NCBI GenBank assembly: GCA_902479835.1 | Contig: CABSQC010000048.1 | Location: forward strand, 1 to 7,641 | Direction: 5' to 3' | Length of the DNA stretch: 7,641 bases | Origin: an uncultured Streptococcus sp. | GTDB lineage: Bacteria > Bacillota > Bacilli > Lactobacillales > Streptococcaceae | Shown: piece after piece, positions 1 to 7,408 of the stretch | Layout: each line of letters opens with the position of its first letter | Numbering within the stretch: position 1 is the stretch's first letter | Notes under the pieces: generated by a model | Told to the model about the DNA's origin: nothing | What the model saw: only the letters and a program-made list of their open reading frames with translations | The model's database searches: none | Position numbers and translations under genes: made by a program

Positions 1-461
1 CCGTTAGCCCCATCTGCTTCCTCACCATTTTCAGTTTCTTCCGCTTCAATTTTCTCTTCTTCAAGAGGCTCCGTCTCATCTGTTTCACCAGCTAGTGGTG
101 AAACTTCTTCAGGACTTGCCTCTGCTTGAGCAGGTTCAAAGACAACTGGAGACTCCTCTACTGGTACTTGGTCTTCATTAGTCTCTGATGTCACTTTTTC
201 TTCTACAAGAGGTTCCTCTGCCGGCTCTTCTTGAGCGACGGTTGAAACAGGTTGATGTGTGGCTGCAATCCGCGCTTTAAGCTCTTGGTAGTAAGCCTCC
301 ATATCAGCGATTTTTTGCTCTTCCTTGTCATTTGAGACAGCCGTCGTCGGCTCCTCTTTGACAACTTCTTCAATCTCATTACTTTCCGTCACTTCTTCAG
401 TAGACGGAAGCACTTTTTCAGTTTCTTCTTTCTTTCCAAATAATCGATCAAATAATCCCAT
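1..461 (-). CDS. ftsY: FtsY, SRP receptor GTPase, N-terminal acidic (A) domain only; 3' end beyond window
   Basis: Reading from ATG at 461 to the window edge, the frame stays open for 153 codons, so the gene is truncated by the window. The protein starts MGLFDRLFGKKEE, a short amphipathic and basic segment typical of FtsY and thought to contact the membrane. A long charged, low-complexity stretch follows: I count 47 Asp/Glu in 153 residues, with many EE pairs and Pro/Thr/Val-rich linkers. This is the variable A domain. The NG GTPase domain that binds Ffh of the signal recognition particle and drives co-translational membrane targeting is not in view. Start choice is secure: AAAGGAG at 471-477 lies 9 nt upstream, and the previous gene stops immediately before the ATG (TAAATG). 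It is the last visible gene of the rnc-smc operon. The identification rests on the N-terminal motif, the acidic domain and remembered gene order, because no GTPase motif is visible. Confidence 0.9.
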   Translation of the reverse strand, partial: MGLFDRLFGKKEETEKVLPSTEEVTESNEIEEVVKEEPTTAVSNDKEEQKIADMEAYYQELKARIAATHQPVSTVAQEEPAEEPLVEEKVTSETNEDQVPVEESPVVFEPAQAEASPEEVSPLAGETDETEPLEEEKIEAEETENGEEADGAN

Positions 462-1283
462 TTATTCACTCTCCTTTAGCACATAATTTTCAATTGCCCA
501 TGCGACAGCATCTTGGTCATTGGTCACGGGTGCAACAAGCGCCGCCACCTCTTTCACTGCCGGGACCGCATTGCCCATAGCAACCCCTAGTCCAGCCCAC
601 TGGATCATAGACAGGTCATTGGCTTCATCTCCACAGGCCATGACTTGATCAGATGTAAGACCCAAAATAGCTGCCAACGCCTCTAAACCTGTCGCCTTGT
701 GAACATTTTTAGGGCACCATTCCAGCAACATTTCCCGAGATTTAAAAATTTCATAGTCTTGAAATAAGTCCGGCCTGATCTGCTTGATCGCTGCATCTAA
801 AAAGTCTTGATCAACGGCTGTCACACACTTGTTGTAGGATATCGTGGATGGCAAGTCTTTAAAATCTGTCTCAACAAAGTTTAGGTAGGGATTGTAATGG
901 GAATAGAGAGACTTTCGATCTGCATGAATCTCATAAACCGTTCCCTCACTGATCGCATCCAGCGGAAGTCCGAGACGGGCTGTTTCATCATGAATAGTTG
1001 CGACATCTTCTGGTGCCAAGACCACTTTTGAGAGGATTTCTCCATTATTTCGCTGCACTAGACCACCGTTGAAGGTAATCGTATACTCTTCTTTGAGGCC
1101 TGCTGTTCCCAATTCTTCCAAAAGAAAATCCATAGCTTTCAAGGGCCGACCAGTGGTTAGAACCACCTTGACACCTTGAGCCTGTGCAGCAGCGAGAGCT
1201 GCTCTATTGCGAGGGGAGATCTTTTTTTCAGAATTGAGAAGGGTCCCATCTAAATCCAGCGCAATCAAGGAAATCTGACTCAT
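462..1283 (-). CDS. Cof-type HAD-IIB phosphatase, YidA-like (probable sugar-phosphate phosphatase)
   Basis: This 273-residue protein has the complete HAD phosphatase signature. Motif I is DLDGT with nucleophile D10 and general acid D12; motif II is TTGRP at 43-47; the motif III lysine is K196 in NVHKATGL; motif IV is GDEANDLSM at 218-226 with D219 and D223. The cap lies between motifs II and III (about 85-190), as in subclass IIB. Length and N-terminus resemble E. coli YidA, a phosphatase of sugar phosphates and other small metabolites, but the true substrate cannot be read from sequence. It should act in the cytosol with Mg2+. ATG at 1283 overlaps the previous gene's stop by 4 nt (ATGA) and has a strong GGAGG at 1291-1295, 7 nt upstream. 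Its own stop directly abuts the ftsY start. All catalytic residues are present, so it is probably active. Confidence 0.93.
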   Translation of the reverse strand: MSQISLIALDLDGTLLNSEKKISPRNRAALAAAQAQGVKVVLTTGRPLKAMDFLLEELGTAGLKEEYTITFNGGLVQRNNGEILSKVVLAPEDVATIHDETARLGLPLDAISEGTVYEIHADRKSLYSHYNPYLNFVETDFKDLPSTISYNKCVTAVDQDFLDAAIKQIRPDLFQDYEIFKSREMLLEWCPKNVHKATGLEALAAILGLTSDQVMACGDEANDLSMIQWAGLGVAMGNAVPAVKEVAALVAPVTNDQDAVAWAIENYVLKESE

Positions 1284-2086
1284 AGGATTTCCTCCATGTA
1301 GCGTAGGACAGAACCCGTCGCATGGTGGCCGATGACTGTTTCAGCAATCGCTAAGATTTCAGGACGTGCATTTTCTGGCGCTACAGGATGGCCCACGACT
1401 TGCATCATATGGAGGTCATTTAGGTTATCACCAAAAGCCATCACCTGATCCATCGAGATCCCTAGTTTATCCGCTAAGGCGGTAATCGCCACTCCTTTAT
1501 CGACATAATCGAGGACAATATCAATCGATTCAAAACCTGTCGTCATTGCTTTGACGCCTGGGATATTCTCAGTGACCCATTGCTCTCCTTCAAGAACAAG
1601 AGCTGCATCAAAGTTGGTGGTCAATTTGAAGATTTCATCTTGAATATCCACTAGGCTTTTCACTTTTTGAATGTTTTCATTGTAGTGCTGACTCAAGGCC
1701 AGATAGTCGGGATCTACTGTTTCTAAGACATAACTTCCCTTTTTCCCTGTCAAAAGCAATTTATTCGGATCTGCATAAGGGGAGGATTTCAGAGCTTCAA
1801 AAATACCCAAATAAAAGTCTTTGGACATGGTCGCTTCGTAGAGATCGTCTCCATGAAATTCAACCACGCTGCCATTTTCAGCAATGAAAATCATCTGGTC
1901 TTCAAACCCTTTAAAGAGGGATTTGAGCGAAAGGAGGGCACGGCCACTTGCAGCAGCAAAATAGATGCCTTTTTCTTTGCAGCTTGCTAATACCTTGCGT
2001 AAAAGCTCTTGATCGTACTGATGTTGGTCATTTAGAAAGGTTCCATCCATATCCGTAGCGATCAATTTAATATCATTATTCTTCAT
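1280..2086 (-). CDS. Cof-type HAD-IIB phosphatase, YbiV/SupH-like
   Basis: This 268-residue HAD hydrolase is distinct from its downstream neighbour. Motif I is TDMDGTFLND with D12 and D14; motif II is AASGR with S47; the motif III lysine is K197 in DYVDKGVAI; motif IV is GDNLNDLHMM with D220 and D224. The segments FLND and IAENGSVV resemble E. coli YbiV (SupH), a sugar phosphatase, more than YidA. The segment after motif IV reads APENARPEI where many family members have a GNA motif; I regard this as family variation. The substrate is unknown. Its ATG lies 11 nt inside the 3' end of smc, and I see no convincing Shine-Dalgarno (the upstream bases read GAAAGACTTAGAAA). Translation therefore probably depends on ribosomes finishing smc. 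The stop overlaps the next gene by 4 nt. Confidence 0.93.
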   Translation of the reverse strand: MKNNDIKLIATDMDGTFLNDQHQYDQELLRKVLASCKEKGIYFAAASGRALLSLKSLFKGFEDQMIFIAENGSVVEFHGDDLYEATMSKDFYLGIFEALKSSPYADPNKLLLTGKKGSYVLETVDPDYLALSQHYNENIQKVKSLVDIQDEIFKLTTNFDAALVLEGEQWVTENIPGVKAMTTGFESIDIVLDYVDKGVAITALADKLGISMDQVMAFGDNLNDLHMMQVVGHPVAPENARPEILAIAETVIGHHATGSVLRYMEEIL

Positions 2087-5000
2087 TTTCTAAGTCTTTC
2101 AATTTTACTGAGACGATTTTAGAAACCCCAGATTCCTGCATGGTCACTCCATAGATGGAATCTGCAGCTGACATGGTTCCTTTTCGGTGCGTCACGACAA
2201 TAAATTGGCTTTCCTTATCAAAGCGGTTGAGATAATCACCAAAGCGCTTGACATTGGCTTCATCCAGAGCAGCCTCTACCTCATCCAGAATGACAAATGG
2301 AATGGTCTTGACACGAATAATCGAGAACAAGAGGGCCAAGGCTGATAAAGCTTTTTCTCCACCACTCATGAGGTTTAAGGATTGGATCTTTTTACCAGGT
2401 GGCTGCACAGAAATCTCAACACCAGCTGTCAGCAGATCTGGCTCTGTCAGAATCAAATCAGCAGAACCCCCACCAAACATTTGACGGAAAGTAACTTTAA
2501 AGGATTCGCGAATGGCTTCAAAGGTTGATTTAAAGCGTTCCTTGACTTCGTCATTCATGTCGTTGATGGTAGACAGAAGCATGTTTTTCGCAGCCAAGAC
2601 ATCCTCCCGCTGGCTAGAAAGGAAATCAAAGCGTCCCTTCACTTCATCGTATTGCTCAATCGCATCCACATTGACTGGACCAAGTGCCTTAATGTCTTTT
2701 TCGATGCTCTTGAGCTGGTTTTCAGCTGCCGCAAGATTTTCAACCGGTTTAGCCTGCTCTTTGGCTTGGTCAAAGCTTTGCATGAATTCATCGGTAATTT
2801 GCGTTAAGAGCTTGTTCAAGCGATCCGCATGCTTTTCACGTGTTGCTTCAGCCTTGGCTTGTTGGCGAATCCACTCTTCGTTTTTCTTGCGCGCTTGTTC
2901 CAACTGTTCTGCCACATCTTCGGCCTGTCCTTCCAAATCATCCAGCTCAAAGCGTTTTCGAATGACCCCTTGTTCCAAATCCGTTTTCTTGGCTTGAGCC
3001 TGCGTCAATTGGTTGGCTAGCTGCTCCACATCGACTGTCTGAACTTGAGCATCGCCTTGTTCAATCAGCAATTGCAACTGATGCTCTTCTACTTCCAACT
3101 GAGTGATCGTTTCTTCCAAACGACGAGCATCTGTTTGCTCGTAACTTTGTTGACTTTTATATTCCGTCTGTTGGAGTCGCAGTTCTGCCAATTGCTCTTG
3201 CAGGTTTTGCACCTTTTGTTGTAGGACATCTTTATCCGACTTCATGGTTTCAATGTCGCGATTCAGATTTTCTTTTTGAAGCTCAATTTCTGCCAATTGC
3301 TTGGTAAGGGACTCCAGCTCTTCTTGGAGAGACTGGGTCGCATCTGTTGCCAATTCTGACTTCAAAGCCTCTAAGAGTTCCTGAATTTCTTTCAGTTGCT
3401 CTTGGCTTTGTTGATAGGCCAATTGGGCCCGCTGTTGCTCCAGACGCGCTTGCTCACCCTGGCTTTGAATAGAGGCCAAGTATTCTTGCGCCTGCTTGAG
3501 CAGATTGTCCTTGGTCTCTACCTCCTGCTCTGCTTCTCTTAAACGAGCATCCAGAGCTTGCATTTCCTGCTTCAAACTATCTAATTCTGGTTTGACAAAG
3601 ACCGTATTTTGGGAGCGATTGGCACCACCGGCGTAAGATCCCCCCGTCCGCAATTCGGTCCCATCTAGGGTCACGATCCGAACTTGATAGTTGACTGTAC
3701 GAGCCGCCTCACGCGCATGCTCCGTCGTGTCAAAGATGGCCGTTACTCCAAGCAAGTTTTGGAAAATCTGTTCAAAACGATTTCCATAAGTCACCAAGTC
3801 ACTCGCAATTCCTAAAAATCCTGCACTGGCTTGAATCAATTCCAGATTCCGTGCGGATAGTTGACGGGCTTTGATGGTCGTTAGCGGAAGGAAAGTTGCC
3901 CGTCCCAAGCGATTGCGTTTTAAGAAATCGATCGCTCGCGTTGCAGCCTTTTCATCTTCGACAATGATCTGTTGGCTGCTAGCCCCCAGAGCAATTTCAA
4001 GCGCCGTCTGGTAGTCTTTTGAGAAACTCAAATTCTCACTAACAGCTCCACAGATGCCTCCTAGACGGTCCGCTTCTTGCAAGACGCTCTTGACACCTGC
4101 ATAGAAGTTACTATGGTTCTTCTGAATGGCTTCCAAGCTATTGATCCGCGCTCGTTTGTTTTTGCTCTCATCCATCAAGTCAAACATGGCCGTTTGAGCC
4201 TCTTGATAGGCAGCTTTGGTTTGCTCTACTTTTACCAATTGATCTTGGTATTCTGCTAATAGGCCTTTGACCGTCGCTTGTGCCTGATCTAACTCCTCCA
4301 ATTGTCGAACTTCTTTTTCCTTAGCAGCTTCAAAATTGGATTGCGCCTTGATCAAGTCCTCTTGACGATGGTTAGATTCTTGTAGGAGCGCTTGAATTCG
4401 GCTCTCAATGGCTGTCCGCTCATTAGATTTTTCGGCTTCTGTCTGTAAGAGCTCCACATACTGCTCACGTAGATGCTCAATGACTTGTTCCGGATCTTCT
4501 TCATAGTTGGCTAATTCTTTTTCCAACTCGTCTTGTTGCTGACGGTTCTCTATCAGTCTTTGTTGAAGAGTTGCTAGCGTCTCTTGTTTTTGAGACAGCT
4601 CTTTTTTCGCTTCTTCCAGACGGGCCAAAACAGCATCCAGTCGCTCTAGATTTTCTTTGCGACTATGGGCTGCCTGACTCGATTGCAGCTTAGCGACTTC
4701 GATTTGCTTTTCCAAATCGCTGATCAAACGAGTAACCTCTAGCAAGCTCGCCTGATCCTCAGCTAAGCTTTCATCCAACTGATGGCGGGCTTTCTTAATG
4801 CGCAAGTTATCCTCTTCCAAGACCTGACGACGTTGGTAATAAGAGGCCAACTGTTCTTGAATGGCTTTTTCTTCTTGATCAGCCTTTTCATAAAGGTCCT
4901 TTGTCAGATCGACTTGAGCGACCAAAACGTCCAGTAAGAGAACCTGGCGTTCTTGGTCTAATTCCAAGAAACGACGAGCAACCGTCGCTTGCTTTTCAAG

Positions 5001-5612
5001 AGGCTGGATCTGTCCTTCTAATTCATAGAGGATGTCCTCTAGACGGTCCAAATTCTCCTGGGTTTGGTTGAGTTTGGTCTCCGTTTCCTTGCGCCGCGTC
5101 TTAAATTTCAAGACACCAGCAGCTTCCTCAAAGATAGCCCGGCGTTCTTCCGGTTTGGAGTTAAAGATTTCCTCTACACGACCTTGGGAGATAATCGAGA
5201 AAGAATCCCGTCCCAATCCCGTATCCATGAACAAATCATGCACATCTCTGAGACGTACTTTCTTACCATCGATCTTGTACTCGCTGTCTCCCGAGCGATA
5301 AATATGGCGTTCGACCCGAATTTCTTTACCTGCCTGCTGGATAAAAGCATCCTGGTTATCTAAGACAACTGTGACACAAGCATAATTCAGCGGTTTACGC
5401 GATTCTGTCCCTGCAAAGATGACATCGGGCATCTTGCCCCCACGTAGACTCTTGACACTGGATTCACCCAAGGCCCAACGCAAGCTCTCTGTGATATTTG
5501 ATTTTCCAGATCCATTAGGCCCTACAACGGCAGTAACCCCTTTGTCAAATACGACCTTGGTCTTATCCGCAAAGGATTTGAAGCCTTGGATTTCAATCTC
5601 TTTTAGATACAT
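2076..5612 (-). CDS. smc: SMC, chromosome condensation and segregation ATPase
   Basis: The 1178-residue product matches the usual length of bacterial SMC. The N-terminal head carries Walker A GPNGSGKS (31-38), the arginine-containing segment SLRGGK (55-60) and the Q-loop SQGRVEEI with Q143. A Gln/Glu/Leu-rich coiled coil runs from about 165 to 505. The hinge spans about 506-665 and ends in [14 protein letters not shown] second coiled coil returns from about 670 to 1015. The C-terminal head has the ABC signature MSGGEKAL (1082-1089), Walker [15 protein letters not shown] with D1110 and E1111, and the H-loop H1142. SMC dimerises through the hinge and works with ScpA and ScpB, which are not in this window, to load on DNA near the origin and align chromosome arms. 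The ATG overlaps rnc by 10 nt; GAGGA at 5623-5627 is a somewhat distant ribosome site, with 10 nt spacing. No frameshift or missing motif is seen. Confidence 0.98.
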   Translation of the reverse strand: MYLKEIEIQGFKSFADKTKVVFDKGVTAVVGPNGSGKSNITESLRWALGESSVKSLRGGKMPDVIFAGTESRKPLNYACVTVVLDNQDAFIQQAGKEIRVERHIYRSGDSEYKIDGKKVRLRDVHDLFMDTGLGRDSFSIISQGRVEEIFNSKPEERRAIFEEAAGVLKFKTRRKETETKLNQTQENLDRLEDILYELEGQIQPLEKQATVARRFLELDQERQVLLLDVLVAQVDLTKDLYEKADQEEKAIQEQLASYYQRRQVLEEDNLRIKKARHQLDESLAEDQASLLEVTRLISDLEKQIEVAKLQSSQAAHSRKENLERLDAVLARLEEAKKELSQKQETLATLQQRLIENRQQQDELEKELANYEEDPEQVIEHLREQYVELLQTEAEKSNERTAIESRIQALLQESNHRQEDLIKAQSNFEAAKEKEVRQLEELDQAQATVKGLLAEYQDQLVKVEQTKAAYQEAQTAMFDLMDESKNKRARINSLEAIQKNHSNFYAGVKSVLQEADRLGGICGAVSENLSFSKDYQTALEIALGASSQQIIVEDEKAATRAIDFLKRNRLGRATFLPLTTIKARQLSARNLELIQASAGFLGIASDLVTYGNRFEQIFQNLLGVTAIFDTTEHAREAARTVNYQVRIVTLDGTELRTGGSYAGGANRSQNTVFVKPELDSLKQEMQALDARLREAEQEVETKDNLLKQAQEYLASIQSQGEQARLEQQRAQLAYQQSQEQLKEIQELLEALKSELATDATQSLQEELESLTKQLAEIELQKENLNRDIETMKSDKDVLQQKVQNLQEQLAELRLQQTEYKSQQSYEQTDARRLEETITQLEVEEHQLQLLIEQGDAQVQTVDVEQLANQLTQAQAKKTDLEQGVIRKRFELDDLEGQAEDVAEQLEQARKKNEEWIRQQAKAEATREKHADRLNKLLTQITDEFMQSFDQAKEQAKPVENLAAAENQLKSIEKDIKALGPVNVDAIEQYDEVKGRFDFLSSQREDVLAAKNMLLSTINDMNDEVKERFKSTFEAIRESFKVTFRQMFGGGSADLILTEPDLLTAGVEISVQPPGKKIQSLNLMSGGEKALSALALLFSIIRVKTIPFVILDEVEAALDEANVKRFGDYLNRFDKESQFIVVTHRKGTMSAADSIYGVTMQESGVSKIVSVKLKDLENEE

Positions 5613-6304
5613 GAGCCATCATTCCTCGTTTCAACTGCATTGCGGGCTGCTTCCTGTTCCGCTAATTTCTTGGAGCGACCATGACCGTGTCCTAGGGTTT
5701 TGCCGTTCACGAACACTTCCACTTCAAACTCCTTTGCATGAGCGGGACCAGACTCATTTACCACTTGGTACTGAATTTCCACATCCCCGTGAACCTGCAA
5801 CAGTTCTTGCAAACGGGTCTTGTAGTCAATAACTTGGGAAAATTGACCCGTTTCAACCTTAGGAATCATGACCTGATAGACAAAGCGCTTGACTGCTTCC
5901 ACTCCTTGATCCAGTAAAAGAGCACCTAAAAAGGCTTCAAATAAATCGCCAAGAATCGTATCGCGGTCTCGACCACCAGATTTTTCTTCGCCTTTGCCTA
6001 GTTTGATATAACGATCAAATTGACAATCTCGAGAAAAACCAGCCAGACTTTCTTCACGGACAATCATGGAACGGAATTTAGACAAATCTCCCTCAGGTCT
6101 GTTTGGGTGTTCCTTATACAAATATTCGGAAATAACTAATTGAAGAACAGCGTCTCCTAAAAATTCCAAACGTTCGTTATGTGAAATTTTTAAGAGGCGG
6201 TGCTCATTGGCATAAGACGTGTGTGTAAAAGCTGTATCTAATAAACTGCTATCTGAAAAAACGATCTGAAACCGTTCCGATAACAGGGCTTGTAATTTCT
6301 CCAT
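5603..6304 (-). CDS. rnc: Ribonuclease III
   Basis: This 233-residue enzyme cleaves double-stranded RNA: rRNA precursors, some mRNAs, and crRNA:tracrRNA duplexes where a type II CRISPR system exists. The catalytic domain shows the signature NERLEFLGD (43-51) with E44, E47 and D51, then E71 in EGD, and D120 and E123 in [12 protein letters not shown]-terminal double-stranded-RNA-binding domain follows from about 162 to 225, with the basic [16 protein letters not shown] helix. I chose the ATG at 6304. It gives the length and N-terminus expected for streptococcal RNase III, has TAGG at 6311-6314 with 6 nt spacing, and lies about 28 nt below the predicted transcription start. The frame is open upstream to ATGs at 6331 and 6367, but 6331 sits at the predicted transcript start and 6367 lies inside the upstream terminator stem. 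First gene of the smc-ftsY operon. Confidence 0.96.
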   Translation of the reverse strand: MEKLQALLSERFQIVFSDSSLLDTAFTHTSYANEHRLLKISHNERLEFLGDAVLQLVISEYLYKEHPNRPEGDLSKFRSMIVREESLAGFSRDCQFDRYIKLGKGEEKSGGRDRDTILGDLFEAFLGALLLDQGVEAVKRFVYQVMIPKVETGQFSQVIDYKTRLQELLQVHGDVEIQYQVVNESGPAHAKEFEVEVFVNGKTLGHGHGRSKKLAEQEAARNAVETRNDGSCI

Positions 6305-6310
6305 AGGAAG

Positions 6311-6314
6311 CCTA
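6311..6314 (-). promoter_or_regulatory. Ribosome binding site choosing the rnc start
   Basis: TAGG on the minus strand lies 6 nt before the ATG at 6304. It is weak but correctly spaced. The alternative ATG at 6331 has AAAGG only one base away, too close for normal initiation. Confidence 0.5.
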
Positions 6315-6338
6315 CTTTCTAATAAATTCATACCTTTA

Positions 6339-6347
6339 AGTATACCA
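6339..6347 (-). promoter_or_regulatory. Extended -10 promoter for rnc-smc operon
   Basis: The minus strand reads TGGTATACT, which matches the extended -10 consensus TGnTATAAT at all but one position. The -35 position for a 17-nt spacer (6362-6367) reads GTGCGT, a poor match, so the promoter would rely on the TG extension. Transcription should start near 6332, giving a leader of about 28 nt before the rnc ATG at 6304. It touches the last U of the upstream terminator. This is predicted from consensus only. Confidence 0.55.
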
Positions 6348-6376
6348 AAAAAGAAGCACGAACGCACTTCTTTTTC
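6347..6376 (-). terminator. Rho-independent terminator after the DUF454 gene
   Basis: On the minus strand, GAAGTGC (6370-6364) and GTGCTTC (6359-6353) form a 7-bp stem with two G-U pairs around the loop GTTC. Five flanking A-T pairs extend the stem, and a run of six T (6352-6347) follows. On the plus strand the central bases mispair (C opposite A), so the structure favours minus-strand transcripts. It lies 27 nt beyond the stop of the 128-residue membrane protein gene and separates that transcript from the rnc operon. Confidence 0.75.
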
Positions 6377-6403
6377 TAGTTCTAGTGCCTGATTTCTCCA
6401 TTT

Positions 6404-6790
6404 TTACTCAGGATGTTCTTCTGTTGGTTTTTCAGGCTTATTGGGGATCACTTTTAAGAGATAAAAGGTGATAAAAATCGTCAAAGCTCCTAAAGCAAGC
6501 TTCACCCAAATAATCGGGGCCAGATAGATGGAAATGCCCATCAGAATGTAGATCTGAAGAAGGATCCATTTTTTCCGTTCTTTGGCAATCGATTTGGTCT
6601 CTCGGTAATCCGCTACATAGGTTTGATAAAGCTTGGTTTGGTAAAGCCAAGTTTCAAAGCGTTTGGAACTTTTAGCAAAGCAAGCCATCGACAGTAATAA
6701 AAAGGGGGTTGTCGGTAAAATTGGCAAAGGAATCCCAATAATTCCTAGTCCCAATGATATAAAACCAATCGTAAGATAAACAAGGCGCAT
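6404..6790 (-). CDS. DUF454/YbaN-type small inner membrane protein
   Basis: This 128-residue protein is hydrophobic at both ends of a basic centre. Residues 4-38 form one long or two closely spaced membrane segments containing the family hallmark GIPLPILPTTPFLLL (19-33), followed by SMACFAKSSKRFETWL. A charged loop (about 60-74) follows, then a second hydrophobic block at 75-113 that can hold two helices. The tail is polar, rich in Pro and Glu. This pattern matches the DUF454 family (E. coli YbaN), whose biochemical function is not established to my knowledge. ATG at 6790 has a strong AAAGGAG at 6797-6803 with 6 nt spacing. It is separated from its upstream neighbour by 84 nt and ends at its own terminator, so it may be a single-gene transcript or the tail of the upstream genes' transcript. 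I could not find a convincing promoter of its own. Confidence 0.88.
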   Translation of the reverse strand: MRLVYLTIGFISLGLGIIGIPLPILPTTPFLLLSMACFAKSSKRFETWLYQTKLYQTYVADYRETKSIAKERKKWILLQIYILMGISIYLAPIIWVKLALGALTIFITFYLLKVIPNKPEKPTEEHPE

Positions 6791-6796
6791 TTTCTT

Positions 6797-6803
6797 CTCC
6801 TTT
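6797..6803 (-). promoter_or_regulatory. Strong ribosome binding site of the DUF454 gene
   Basis: AAAGGAG on the minus strand stands 6 nt before the ATG at 6790 and fixes that start. Confidence 0.8.
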
Positions 6804-6874
6804 GTATGTTTCTTGTTTGTTAAAAGTCAGTTCATAGTTGACTCACTATCTTTTGCTATTCCTTTTCTCAATTT

Positions 6875-7408
6875 TTAAAAAAAAGCAACTAACACCACAG
6901 CATAGACTAGAATAAGCAAGATTCCATAAAGGATTCCTGCCCATTTATAATAGCGATTCACACCACAATAACGCTCCACATAAGCTCTACTTGGTTTTTC
7001 AGGATCATACCAAACCGTCATTGAAGAGCAAAGTGGAAATTGGGTCTGAAGGGCTGTATTGAAAGAAACAAATGAATTTCGATAAAAGGTAATCGAATTG
7101 GCTAACATATCTTCTCTAGTATAGATGTTTGGCACATTTCTAGGTCCCCATGGAGTAGAGATCGTTTTTACCAGAAAATAACGAAAAGATTTTTTATAAG
7201 CCACGCCATTTACCTCATATTCAACAATCGGAGGATTTCCCCCTCTAAAGCGATTATAGCCCACAATAGTTCCTTTGATGGATGATGTAGCAAGCCGAAC
7301 CATCTTTTTATCACGGAAATAAAGATAAAAATAAGTACCACTCAAAAAAACTAAGGCTAAAAAGATAACTATAGTTGAGAGCCAAAACAGTAGCATTTTA
7401 GTTGACAT
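6875..7408 (-). CDS. DUF3592-type membrane protein, function unknown
   Basis: This 177-residue protein has one N-terminal membrane segment (about 7-30, followed by the basic RDKKMVR) and one at the C-terminus (about 155-177). Between them is a soluble domain of about 120 residues. That domain shows the pattern I associate with DUF3592 proteins: KGTIVGY (45-51), then PPIVEYEVNGVAYKKSF (59-75), and later VWYDPEKPSRAYV (132-144). The family is described only as membrane-anchored with a beta-rich domain, so I assign no activity. By the positive-inside rule the soluble domain may face the cytoplasm, but this is weak. The gene abuts its upstream neighbour (TAAATG at the junction), with GGGGGAG at 7415-7421, 6 nt before the ATG, lying inside that neighbour's last codons. 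The two are probably co-transcribed. Base composition is clearly more AT-rich than the rnc-ftsY block. Confidence 0.75.
   Translation of the reverse strand: MSTKMLLFWLSTIVIFLALVFLSGTYFYLYFRDKKMVRLATSSIKGTIVGYNRFRGGNPPIVEYEVNGVAYKKSFRYFLVKTISTPWGPRNVPNIYTREDMLANSITFYRNSFVSFNTALQTQFPLCSSMTVWYDPEKPSRAYVERYCGVNRYYKWAGILYGILLILVYAVVLVAFF

Noticed and set aside
2700..5000. Apparent repeated Gln/Leu/Glu-rich segments in smc as possible DNA repeats
   Set aside because: The similarity is at the level of coiled-coil heptads; I see no tandem or dispersed nucleotide repeat of useful length.
2248..5832. Several plus-strand open frames of 60-161 codons antisense to smc and rnc
   Set aside because: They lie wholly opposite strongly conserved coding sequence, have Ser/Phe/Leu-rich translations typical of antisense Gln/Glu-rich coiled-coil codons, and show no supporting ribosome sites that I could find.
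6438..6650. A 70-codon minus-strand frame inside the DUF454 gene
   Set aside because: It is an out-of-frame shadow of a gene with recognisable family motifs and a strong ribosome site.
6825..6843. Small inverted repeat (AGTCA/TGACT, 9-nt loop) followed by four T on the minus strand, between the DUF3592 and DUF454 genes
   Set aside because: Five base pairs with a large loop and a short T run is too weak to call a terminator; it could occur by chance in AT-rich DNA.
6845..6871. Possible DUF454 promoter on the minus strand: TTGAGA, 15 nt, GATAGT
   Set aside because: The -35 matches at 5 of 6 positions, but the spacer is short and the -10 matches at only 4 of 6. An alternative (CTGACT, 16 nt, CATACA at 6803-6830) overlaps the ribosome site region. 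Neither is convincing.
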